Below, in pieces: positions 1 through 7,324 of a stretch of 14,798 nt of DNA; positions within the stretch are counted from its first letter, which is position 1; each line of letters starts with the position of its first letter. The notes beneath the pieces were generated by a model. It saw only the letters and a list, made by a program, of their open reading frames with translations, did no database searches and was not told where the DNA came from. Source of the stretch: Thaumasiovibrio sp043421945 (lineage in GTDB: Bacteria > Pseudomonadota > Gammaproteobacteria > Enterobacterales > Vibrionaceae); the NCBI GenBank assembly GCA_043421945.1, contig JBHOGO010000100.1, positions 1-14,798 of the forward strand. Reading direction: 5' to 3'. Position numbers and translations under genes: made by a program.

Positions 1-237
1 GAGTATAAGATCACAAGTAAAACTGATCGTCAAACTGATCATTTTGCTCGAAAAACGTTCATGATCTTGCCCTGGGCTTGAAGCCTTCAACACGCTTATC
101 ATTGTGGGTGCAATGGTAAGCATGCGAAACAGAGGCAAATTTGAATCGAGAATGTTCATTCAAATTCGTACGGCTGTAGGTTCAATAACAAACAACCTTA
201 AAGGGTATGCGAGGTAACTTACATTGTGGGGACAGGC
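1..237. other. Left-edge region without a confident gene
   Basis: I cannot assign a gene here. On the plus strand frame 1 is open from the window edge to a stop at 79-81 (last residues FMILPWA), so it could be the 3' end of a gene lying to the left. Frame 2 is open from 65 to a stop at 215-217 (reads GLEAFNTLIIVGAMVSM and on). On the minus strand a frame is open from an ATG at 159 leftward out of the window. None has a good ribosome binding site. There is a 13-bp palindrome at 78-90 (TTGAAG-C-CTTCAA), a tandem AAACTGATC at about 19-40, and a 9-bp inverted repeat at 138-146 / 158-166 with an 11-nt loop. This could be decayed coding sequence or plain intergenic DNA. Confidence 0.3.
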
Positions 238-333
238 TCATATACCCGCAGCTGGGACAAAGTACACTAATCCACCCCAAGCACTTAACCACGCTAACAC
301 CATCACTATATCTAACCAATCATGTTTATACAT
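238..333 (-). CDS. Putative 31-residue single-pass membrane peptide
   Basis: This is a short ORF of 31 codons plus TGA. Its ATG is preceded by AAGGAGGT (339-346) with a 5-nt spacer, one of the strongest ribosome binding sites in the window. The peptide starts with a polar MYKHDW stretch. A hydrophobic segment follows, about residues 9-30, with three tryptophans in all and a GG pair (LAWLSAWGGLVYFVP), so it would form one inner-membrane helix. I do not recognise the family. Small hydrophobic peptides of this size include accessory subunits of membrane complexes and type I toxins such as TisB, but nothing here chooses between these. A candidate promoter and a 14-bp inverted repeat lie just upstream. 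There is no obvious partner gene: the next upstream gene on this strand is the 5'-nucleotidase, about 210 bp away. Coding status rests on the ribosome binding site and composition only. Confidence 0.55.
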   Translation of the reverse strand: MYKHDWLDIVMVLAWLSAWGGLVYFVPAAGI

Positions 334-356
334 ATGTGACCTCCTTCGTTGATGCT

Positions 357-450
357 TAAATCTATATCGACCATCCATTCAAAATATTGAGCAAAAAAAC
401 AGTCAAAATCGATTCTTTTCGAGTTAGGTTTTGATTTCGATATAGATTTA
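357..450 (-). repeat. Perfect 14-bp inverted repeat in the leader of the small membrane ORF
   Basis: TAAATCTATATCGA at 357-370 is the exact reverse complement of 437-450, separated by 66 bp. The left arm ends 11 bp from the Shine-Dalgarno sequence of the 31-codon ORF. The right arm covers the candidate -10 of its promoter. A partial copy, ATAGATTT, recurs at 479-486. The arms could be paired operators for a repressor. If transcription starts further upstream, they could form a long-range RNA hairpin next to the ribosome binding site. Confidence 0.6.
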
Positions 451-466
451 GCAAGAACATTGCCAA
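439..466 (-). promoter_or_regulatory. Candidate sigma70 promoter for the small membrane ORF
   Basis: On the minus strand TTGGCA (461-466) and TATATC (439-444) are separated by 16 bp. The -10 lies inside one arm of the 14-bp inverted repeat (437-450), so a protein bound to that arm would block the promoter. The predicted start, near 432, would leave a leader of about 100 nt. The match is moderate. Confidence 0.35.
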
Positions 467-543
467 TGCTGTAGAACCATAGATTTTCTTTTAAGGAAGG
501 TTAGTATCAGCAGTCATGTTTATCCCTTCAACTTAATCCTTCA

Positions 544-2202
544 TCAATCGATCAACTGAGAGAGCCTTGTATTTGGCACTTTTAAAACTGTGCATTCTCG
601 AGCATAGCTAATAAATGCATCAGCCATGGTGACACCTATTGATTCAGGTCCTTGACGAGTTTCTTCTAATGCTTCATAACCCTCCTTTCCTAGGGCTGTA
701 TAGCTCGAACTTGCCACCCAATACGCTTCATCTTCACGAACCGTTTGCCATTCTGAACAACGGCAAATTTCTAATGAGATGATACGTTCACCCTTCGGTT
801 TTGAATATTGGTATTGATAGCGTAACTGAGACGTGTAAGGGAAACTACCATCACCGCTTCCCATCTCATCACGATTTATCGCATTATTAATAGCCCCTTC
901 AAGCGCCGCTTTCAATACACGCCCCGTCACCTGATAGCGAACCACATCAATCGCAAACGGCAATAACCTTCCGGCAACCTCCCCTGCGGTTAGGTCCCCT
1001 TCTGCCACATCAACTCTTACGCCACCAGCATTATGAATAGCACAGTCAACAGGGAAGCCAGCGGCATTGGCTTGCCATACAAAGGCATCACAGACTAATG
1101 GTGCGACTTCACTGGATAATGCTTCGTTCGGTATTCGTACATGGCGCAATAGCTGCTGGGCTTGTGCGACATTCTCATTCATCAAGGCGTGAACGGAGCC
1201 CTGATAAGGTGCCAGCGCATGGCAAATCTCTTTGTTATTCTGACCAAGCCATACACAGCTATTGTTTAGCAAATAGTCATGTGCCTCTTTACTCATGACT
1301 TGATCTTCATCGATGAGTAGTTGATTTTGACCTTTTTGTATTTGAGCGACCCCAACACTATCAAATTCGAGGTCTACAAGTCCTAACGTCAAGCCATTAC
1401 AGCTCGCCTGAAATACCAATGTATTCGCTGCTCGTCGTCCGTAAGGTTCCTTATTAACAAGCCCAATAGAGCTGAAGTCCCCTTGCCAGGTATGACTATG
1501 TCCACCGACAATCACCGATATACCCTCGACACATTCAGCAAGTAAGAGATCGCGTTGATACCCTAAATGACTCAATACAATGATATTAAAGATACCTTTT
1601 GAGTGCGCATCCGCAATCATGGCTTTGAGTGTTGATTCCACTGACACAAACGGCGTATTTTCATCCGGGTGCGCAACATCCGCCATATTGTCCAACGTAA
1701 CACCCATTACAGCGACTTGATGCTCGTCGTATTCTTTCACGAGATACTGACCTATCTCACGCGCTTTGTCATAACGATAAAGCTGATCTAATCCTGCAGG
1801 TGATATGGCAGATACATCCCAGTTTGAGGTTATCACTGGATAATCAAGTGCCTTGATATAGGAAAGTGCATATTGGTTTCCCAAATCAAACTCGTGATTA
1901 CCTAATACGGTGGCATCGGGTTTAAGGATATTCTGCAGCGTGGCATTGACCTCTCCCTTATAAAGCGAGAAATAGAGGCTGCCTTGAAAAGAATCGCCAG
2001 CATCAAGAAAGAGAAAAGGTGTACGCGATTGTGCTGCTTGCTCTCTGACACCGTTTATTCGGGATGTGACGAGTCCAATACCGCCACATAACAGCGTATA
2101 TTCTTGAAAGTTGAAGGATAGTTTTACAGCGCTTGGCTCAAAATGGGAGTGTAAATCGTTAATATGGGCTAATCGAAGTACAAATCTTGATTCCCTTGGC
2201 AT
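544..2202 (-). CDS. 5'-nucleotidase / UshA-family metallophosphatase, cytoplasmic form
   Basis: Predicted two-domain nucleotide phosphohydrolase of 552 residues. The N-terminal calcineurin-like domain carries the dinuclear-metal ligands: DLH (D16, H18), DAGD (67-70), GNHE (101-104), SHLG (H212) and GGHSH (H235, H237). The C-terminal 5'-nucleotidase domain shows NAGGVR (391-396), the LLPF segment near 413-416 and GSFPYTSQLRY (452-462). The final aromatic substrate-binding loop reads YTALGKEGYEAL (501-512) and lacks the GGD typical of UshA. I start it at 2202 because GAGGAG sits 7 nt upstream. An in-frame extension to 2283 has no such site and resembles no known N terminus. No signal peptide is visible, unlike periplasmic UshA or CpdB, so the enzyme should act in the cytoplasm. 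An extended -10 (TGTTATCAT, 2225-2233) is a possible promoter. Family assignment is firm; the substrate (AMP, UDP-sugar or another) is not. Confidence 0.88.
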   Translation of the reverse strand: MPRESRFVLRLAHINDLHSHFEPSAVKLSFNFQEYTLLCGGIGLVTSRINGVREQAAQSRTPFLFLDAGDSFQGSLYFSLYKGEVNATLQNILKPDATVLGNHEFDLGNQYALSYIKALDYPVITSNWDVSAISPAGLDQLYRYDKAREIGQYLVKEYDEHQVAVMGVTLDNMADVAHPDENTPFVSVESTLKAMIADAHSKGIFNIIVLSHLGYQRDLLLAECVEGISVIVGGHSHTWQGDFSSIGLVNKEPYGRRAANTLVFQASCNGLTLGLVDLEFDSVGVAQIQKGQNQLLIDEDQVMSKEAHDYLLNNSCVWLGQNNKEICHALAPYQGSVHALMNENVAQAQQLLRHVRIPNEALSSEVAPLVCDAFVWQANAAGFPVDCAIHNAGGVRVDVAEGDLTAGEVAGRLLPFAIDVVRYQVTGRVLKAALEGAINNAINRDEMGSGDGSFPYTSQLRYQYQYSKPKGERIISLEICRCSEWQTVREDEAYWVASSSYTALGKEGYEALEETRQGPESIGVTMADAFISYARECTVLKVPNTRLSQLID

Positions 2203-2472
2203 TTTGCTCTCCTCTTTTGCCTTCATGATAACAAAAAGCCACTTAAGGTCACATATTCTTTCAACCAATTTCAAGGCATACAATTATTTTGTGAATATAC
2301 CAATTAAGACTAAAACTCAAACGCCCCATTTTATATCGATAAAACCCTTAAAATTGGTAGACCCACTTTCAATAAAAATATATCAACATCAGAATGTTAA
2401 GTTTGACTGTGTCGACTAACGCAATCATCAAATTGAACTAAGCTGAAATAAGGTGACTAGCGGGAGGTTATA

Positions 2473-4161
2473 ATGCTTTTACATCGCATTGAAATTGCCA
2501 ATTTTAGAGGAATTAAACGGCTATCCATCAATATGGATGAACTTTCCGTTCTCATTGGTGAAAACGCTTGGGGTAAATCGTCACTGCTGGATGCGCTCGA
2601 TATCATGCTCTCTCCCTCTTTCGATGACTATCAATGTCAGCATAGCGATTTCCATGTCGACCATACACTTAAACAGCCAACCTCTGACTCTTTGCATATC
2701 ATTCTCGTCTGGCAAGAAGACTATGATGAAGAACATAAATTAAAACGTTATCGGCACTTCATTCCCTTTTGGCGTCGCTCACTACAGCACCCGACACAAT
2801 GTGTTCTGTCAATGAGCGCACATCGTCAATCGAGTCATAAAATTCATACCGAATATCATTTCCTTGACCAACATGGGGAGCCGATACCATGTGACAACAT
2901 CAAAAGCTTATTTCGTGCATTTAGAGTCCTTCATCCATTGGTGCGTATTAGAGATGCTCGACGATTACGAAACCGAGAATTAGAAAAGGACACGACATTT
3001 TTCCTATCATCTGATGTGGATAGTGATATACCGCTGAATGATTTTAACCAAATCACATCCCCTGAGCAGCTTCGGCTCGTTAAACGGCTGAACAATACCT
3101 GCCGCCGACTGCTAGATCGACCAGGACATGTTAATAGTGGGGAGTTAAAAAGTACGGTTAATGCCTTACACTCTTTGATTGAACACTACTTTGCCTTTAC
3201 CCCTCACAATCGACAACACACAAAGCGGGCTATTTTTGGCTCTGAAGAAAGCTCACCACTCATATGGCTTGAAAAAAAAGACCTTAATAAACAACAAAAG
3301 TTGCTGCTCATCAGCCTGCTTAATGCTTATATTCGAGCAAGAGGCCCTGTCAATCTTCGTCGCGTGTCACGCCCAATTCTAATACTTGAAGACCCTGAAG
3401 GACGTCTACATCCCACCCTATTGCATCAGGCTTGGGAGTTTTTCTCTCTACTTCCAATTCAAAAGATCGTAACAACCAACAGTGCCGAACTATTAGCATC
3501 AACCCCACTTCATAGCATCAAACGTTTACAGCGCTTACAAAACAAGACAGTCGTCTTTAGCATGTCAGAATTTACCTTGAGTAATGACCAGAGTCGCCGT
3601 ATTGCTTTTCATATTCGAAATCATCGGCCCAATGCCCTCTTTGCGCGGGTTTGGTTACTTGTTGAGGGTGAAACAGAAGTCTGGCTATTTTCTGAATTGT
3701 CAAAATTACTCAATTACCACCTCGCCAGTGAAGGGATACAATTGATTGACTTTGCTCAGAGTGGACTAAAATCGCTACTAAAAACGGCAAACCAATTTGG
3801 GATTGAATGGCATCTATTTGTTGATGGTGACCCCGCAGGAAGAAAATATGCTCATTCTGCGGAGCAATATTTAAACGATCACGCTTACCGTTCTCGAATT
3901 ACCGTTTTACCTAAACGTGATATTGAACAATTTCTGTATAACGAAGGCTTCGCGAAAGTTTTCCACCATCTCGCTAACGTCAATCTTCCCTCACCGCTGA
4001 CACCTCGCCGTATCATTACAAAAGCACTGAAACACCATGCAAAGCCTGATGTTGCTATTGCCATCGTCAAACAGATAGAAGAAGCCGGCGTTCATACAAT
4101 CCCATTAATCTTCAGGCGGACACTCATGCGTGTTATAGCAATGTCTCGTGGCCAAAATTAG
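2473..4161 (+). CDS. ybjD: YbjD-like OLD-family ATPase with TOPRIM domain
   Basis: A 562-residue protein whose N terminus (IEIANFRGIKRLSI, then IGENAWGKSSLLDAL) closely resembles E. coli YbjD, itself about 550 residues. It has an ABC/SMC-type ATPase head with a Walker A variant GENAWGKSS (29-37) and Walker B LILEDPEGRLHP (303-314). An H-loop-like TTNSAELL follows (334-341). The C-terminal TOPRIM domain shows VEGETE (397-402; acidic E398 and E402), DGDPAG (451-456) and RDIEQFL (482-488). OLD-family proteins couple ATP-dependent assembly to DNA nicking or cleavage; the role of YbjD itself is poorly defined. The start is set by GGGAGG, about 7 nt upstream. It is divergent from the 5'-nucleotidase, and its last 29 bp overlap the 3' end of the convergent diguanylate cyclase. 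All key residues are present, so I expect an active ATPase/nuclease. A link to repair or phage defence is inference. Confidence 0.9.
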   Translation: MLLHRIEIANFRGIKRLSINMDELSVLIGENAWGKSSLLDALDIMLSPSFDDYQCQHSDFHVDHTLKQPTSDSLHIILVWQEDYDEEHKLKRYRHFIPFWRRSLQHPTQCVLSMSAHRQSSHKIHTEYHFLDQHGEPIPCDNIKSLFRAFRVLHPLVRIRDARRLRNRELEKDTTFFLSSDVDSDIPLNDFNQITSPEQLRLVKRLNNTCRRLLDRPGHVNSGELKSTVNALHSLIEHYFAFTPHNRQHTKRAIFGSEESSPLIWLEKKDLNKQQKLLLISLLNAYIRARGPVNLRRVSRPILILEDPEGRLHPTLLHQAWEFFSLLPIQKIVTTNSAELLASTPLHSIKRLQRLQNKTVVFSMSEFTLSNDQSRRIAFHIRNHRPNALFARVWLLVEGETEVWLFSELSKLLNYHLASEGIQLIDFAQSGLKSLLKTANQFGIEWHLFVDGDPAGRKYAHSAEQYLNDHAYRSRITVLPKRDIEQFLYNEGFAKVFHHLANVNLPSPLTPRRIITKALKHHAKPDVAIAIVKQIEEAGVHTIPLIFRRTLMRVIAMSRGQN

Positions 4162-5992
4162 TATTATTAGACTGATCGTCAATAATCAGTCGGTTACGTC
4201 CTTCACGCTTAGCGCGATAAAGCGCTGCGTCTGCAAGTTCCATCGTTTCACTCACAGTAGGAACCACACAATTATTAAGGCCTAATATTACTGCGCCAAT
4301 GCTAACAGTGAGTACCTTATTTGCCTCACTTCCTTGATGTGGAATCGCCAGTTCAACAACACTATCGCACACTTGCTGCCCTAGGGTTGCCACCTCGTCT
4401 TTCGTCAAATCAGTCAGAATGGCAGCAAACTCTTCGCCACCAATGCGGGCGACCATGTGACCATTCGGGCTCAATATTTGTGACAAGCTACGAGCAACAT
4501 AACGTAGGGCTATATCGCCTTGCACGTGGCCATACTCATCGTTATAGCGTTTAAAGTGATCAATATCTATCATCAGTAACGAAACGATTTTTGAATCAAC
4601 ACCATCACTGTCCAAAGCGACTTCCAACTCTCGTTTGAATGGGCGTCGATTGACTAAACCGGTTAATTCGTCAGTCTCTGCAATCACTTGTAAACGTTCA
4701 TTCGCTTCAATAAGCTCTTCTTGTAAGTGATTCATGGCTAAACGGTTTTTTTCATGGATATGCAGCTCACTCACTGCCGAAGCAAAACGTGTCAATATAG
4801 AGATAACATCCACTTCCCAAACTCTCACTGCATCAGTATGTGCCGCTATTAGTAAGCCAAAGACCTTAGTACCATCAATCAAGGGAAACGCAGCAATAGA
4901 AGTAACACCTTGTGAGTTCAACAACTCGTACTCATCCTGTGCATCACCCTTTAGATGCACAATATCATCAACAATAATTGGCTCCATTGAAAGTAGTCGC
5001 CTTTTAAACAACAAGAGCCGACTAACATCAAACCCCTCACCCACTTCTTTCTTCTTGCCGTCCGCCCGCCATGCATGTTTATATCGGGCAAATTGACCAT
5101 CAAATTCAATTAAACTAATACGATCAACTTCTAAATATTCCCCCATTGGCACAGTAGCGTTATAGATAATCTGATCAGCTTGTCGGCTATTATGGGTAAT
5201 AATGTCTAACGACATATCTGCGAGCACTTTATTTATTTTTGACTGCCTGTCAATTTCTGCCGTTCTTTCTTCTACCGTTTTCTGGAGCTTACTTTGGTGA
5301 AGTCTTAATTTTCGCTCTACAAGCAACTGTTTAGCCAGAGCACTTCGTGCCTGTTGTTGGAGGTCAACAATAGATAAGGCGAGTACACCAATTTCATCCT
5401 CTTTTCTTTTAAGCGATTCTGGTACAAAGACTTTACGCAATGGTCCTGTCGTGATCATGGAAACGCTGTTGTAGAGCGATGAAAGAGGCTTAGTGACAAT
5501 TTGAGTTACAAACGCAAAAATACACAGTAGCATTAAAAAGGTTTTAATGGCGTTGGTTGCAACAACAACCACAAACTTGTCGATCATACGATCTTTAATC
5601 GCATGTAGGTCAATTGCGATAGCAAGATAGCCCAATTCACGCGCATTATGATAAAGAGAATATTTCATTCTCTCTCCACTCGCTGGGTGGTCATCTACGA
5701 GTAAAAAATGCGTCCCATCTTTAGCCTGTAACTCGATATTGCAGACAAAAGGGACTGTGTGTAACCCTTCAAGCAGTGCTTCCATCTGTTCAAAATCTAA
5801 GTCCCATAGTGCTTCAGAGAGTGGACCAATAGTAGCTTTAACATGGCTCTCTAAACGAGCTTCAATAAGCTTAGTTTCTTCTTTGTAGTCCAAAATAAAT
5901 TGAGCAAGAATCGTCACCGCAGTAAAAAAAACACTACTGACTACAATATAGAGCGTTAGCCTATGTTTAATGGAGTGTGCTCTTGATATCAT
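4133..5992 (-). CDS. Membrane diguanylate cyclase with periplasmic sensor, HAMP, GAF and GGDEF domains
   Basis: This protein of 619 residues should synthesise cyclic-di-GMP from two GTP at the inner membrane. In order: TM1 about 12-33; a periplasmic domain 34-137 containing ALWDLD (61-66), a motif typical of CHASE-like sensors; TM2 about 139-166; HAMP about 167-220; a coiled coil about 220-260; GAF about 262-410; a short helical linker; and GGDEF 440-605. The GGDEF domain has DELTGLVNRR (441-450), metal residues D476/D478 in MIDIDHF, and an intact GGEEF signature (518-522). The usual inhibitory RxxD motif five residues upstream is replaced by PNGH (509-512), so product inhibition is probably weak. 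Its ATG follows the stop of the binding-protein gene by 3 nt. Its ribosome binding site (GGAG) lies in that gene's last codon region, so translation is probably coupled. The binding protein is the likely input partner. Confidence 0.92.
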   Translation of the reverse strand: MISRAHSIKHRLTLYIVVSSVFFTAVTILAQFILDYKEETKLIEARLESHVKATIGPLSEALWDLDFEQMEALLEGLHTVPFVCNIELQAKDGTHFLLVDDHPASGERMKYSLYHNARELGYLAIAIDLHAIKDRMIDKFVVVVATNAIKTFLMLLCIFAFVTQIVTKPLSSLYNSVSMITTGPLRKVFVPESLKRKEDEIGVLALSIVDLQQQARSALAKQLLVERKLRLHQSKLQKTVEERTAEIDRQSKINKVLADMSLDIITHNSRQADQIIYNATVPMGEYLEVDRISLIEFDGQFARYKHAWRADGKKKEVGEGFDVSRLLLFKRRLLSMEPIIVDDIVHLKGDAQDEYELLNSQGVTSIAAFPLIDGTKVFGLLIAAHTDAVRVWEVDVISILTRFASAVSELHIHEKNRLAMNHLQEELIEANERLQVIAETDELTGLVNRRPFKRELEVALDSDGVDSKIVSLLMIDIDHFKRYNDEYGHVQGDIALRYVARSLSQILSPNGHMVARIGGEEFAAILTDLTKDEVATLGQQVCDSVVELAIPHQGSEANKVLTVSIGAVILGLNNCVVPTVSETMELADAALYRAKREGRNRLIIDDQSNNTNFGHETLL

Positions 5993-5995
5993 TCT

Positions 5996-7033
5996 TCACT
6001 CCGCTTCCAAGAAAGCTGAAAAACTTTCAGCCTGTACGTCCAGTGCTTGAAAATTAATGCGATGCCATTGCTCGCCCACTAAAATACGATGTAAAGGCGT
6101 ATTAGGCTCAATCAGTTCAAAAAGAGGAACTTTGTCAAGTGCTGGCCAATTTCCCTGCTGATGGTGAGAGCGGATCTTAGTCAAAACGATACCAGGAGCA
6201 ACAAAGTGACCGCCGCCAAGCGCAGCAATCTTTCCGGCCTGCAATTCCAGTAACACACGTTTAGAGGTATTCACTGTACTGATAAAAACATCCTTTCCAA
6301 CCGTTAAGCCCATATCCATCACAGCTTGTTGAACACCAAATGCCATATGATCATTCGCCGTCCAAATATATCGTAAGTCTTCATATCGAGCTAATAAGGC
6401 CTTGGCCTGTTTATATGCTGTCTCCTCACGCCAATGCGCATATACGCGTTGAGTAAAGACCATCTCACGGTTTGTTGAAATATAGTTCATCGCACCTTGC
6501 TCTCGTAATTGCGATGCTGGCGTCGTTTTATCCCCTGAAATAACAGCGACCTCTCCTGGTATACCCCCTCCTGCATGAAAGAGCGCCTCAGCGGTTTTAA
6601 ATCCAATAAAATCATTTTCTGGGGAGATACCAGGCAGCAAAAAAGTCTGCCAATGAGTGTCTTTGAGCACTCTTTTCTTTTCGGCTTGAGATAAATCATT
6701 CAAAACAAACGTTACAAAGACCGGGTATCCGTGAAGTACGTCAAGCATTTGCGCACCAACACCCTTTTCATTCACAAGAATAATGTAATCCGGTAGCGGT
6801 TTGACTGTTAAACGACGATGAAGGAAATCAATCGCACTGATATGGTCACGGCGTGCATGGTAAATTTCTAGTTCAACATCTAACTGAACAGCCGCTTCAT
6901 TCAAATAGCTGTCTACGCTTCCCCAAAAACTCTCTTGTGGTAAGCCAGGGTTGATAAACAAAACGCTTGTTTTTGCGTAGTTGTAACTTGAGAATAAAAC
7001 AGTGAAAGCAACCAATAGATATCTAAAAAACAT
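5996..7033 (-). CDS. Periplasmic type-I substrate-binding protein, likely sensory partner of the cyclase
   Basis: A 345-residue secreted protein. Residues 1-20 form a signal peptide (hydrophobic LLVAFTVLF, cleavage after YNYA), followed at once by the first strand SVLFINPG typical of sugar-binding (RbsB/LacI-like) periplasmic proteins. Other fold landmarks are PDYIILVNEK, EVAVISGDKTTPASQLREQG (164-183 region), YIWTANDHMAFGVQQA and DVFISTVNTS. No permease or ABC ATPase gene accompanies it. Its only operon partner is the membrane diguanylate cyclase 3 nt downstream, so I infer a sensory rather than transport role, as for LuxP with LuxQ or NspS with MbaA. The sugar-binding fold does not identify the ligand. 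The ATG at 7031-7033 has GGGAG about 5 nt upstream. A possible promoter lies at 7065-7092. Confidence 0.85.
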   Translation of the reverse strand: MFFRYLLVAFTVLFSSYNYAKTSVLFINPGLPQESFWGSVDSYLNEAAVQLDVELEIYHARRDHISAIDFLHRRLTVKPLPDYIILVNEKGVGAQMLDVLHGYPVFVTFVLNDLSQAEKKRVLKDTHWQTFLLPGISPENDFIGFKTAEALFHAGGGIPGEVAVISGDKTTPASQLREQGAMNYISTNREMVFTQRVYAHWREETAYKQAKALLARYEDLRYIWTANDHMAFGVQQAVMDMGLTVGKDVFISTVNTSKRVLLELQAGKIAALGGGHFVAPGIVLTKIRSHHQQGNWPALDKVPLFELIEPNTPLHRILVGEQWHRINFQALDVQAESFSAFLEAE

Positions 7034-7064
7034 AACAACTCCCTATACTCTAGACAGTATGGTC

Positions 7065-7092
7065 ATAGTTATGTGAAATGTCGATTTGACAA
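7065..7092 (-). promoter_or_regulatory. Candidate promoter of the binding-protein / diguanylate cyclase operon
   Basis: The minus strand shows TTGTCA (7087-7092) and AACTAT (7065-7070) with a 16-bp spacer, predicting a leader of about 25 nt before the ATG at 7033. The -10 is a moderate match. No second promoter is needed for the cyclase, which follows after 3 nt. Confidence 0.35.
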
Positions 7093-7324
7093 CCAATAAA
7101 TTAAATATATAGATCAAGCGTGAAGCGCTGATGGAAAGCGGAGAAACCTACAAACTGATATCATGCTAGAAGTACGGCCAGTCAGAGCGAGAGCTAAGGC
7201 TCGCACGCATAAGCCTTAACCCCATTTTTAAGCCCGTCCTTCTAAAAAGCCTAAATCATGAAGCTTTGTACAAAGATGCTATTGTAAAACCATGGTCGTA
7301 AAGCTTCGGGCTAAATTCAGAAGA

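Noticed and set aside
138..450. Inverted repeats in the left region as an integron attC site or insertion-sequence ends.
   Set aside because: No RYYYAAC/GTTRRRY core pair with proper spacing, no target-site duplications and no transposase or integrase recognised.
491..517. 8-codon minus-strand ORF with GAAGGG upstream, a possible leader peptide.
   Set aside because: Too short to support; no repeated amino-acid codons and no attenuator structure linked to it.
2203..2283. 27-codon extension of the 5'-nucleotidase to 2283, which might have been a signal peptide.
   Set aside because: No proper hydrophobic core or cleavage site, and the internal ATG at 2202 has GAGGAG at ideal spacing.
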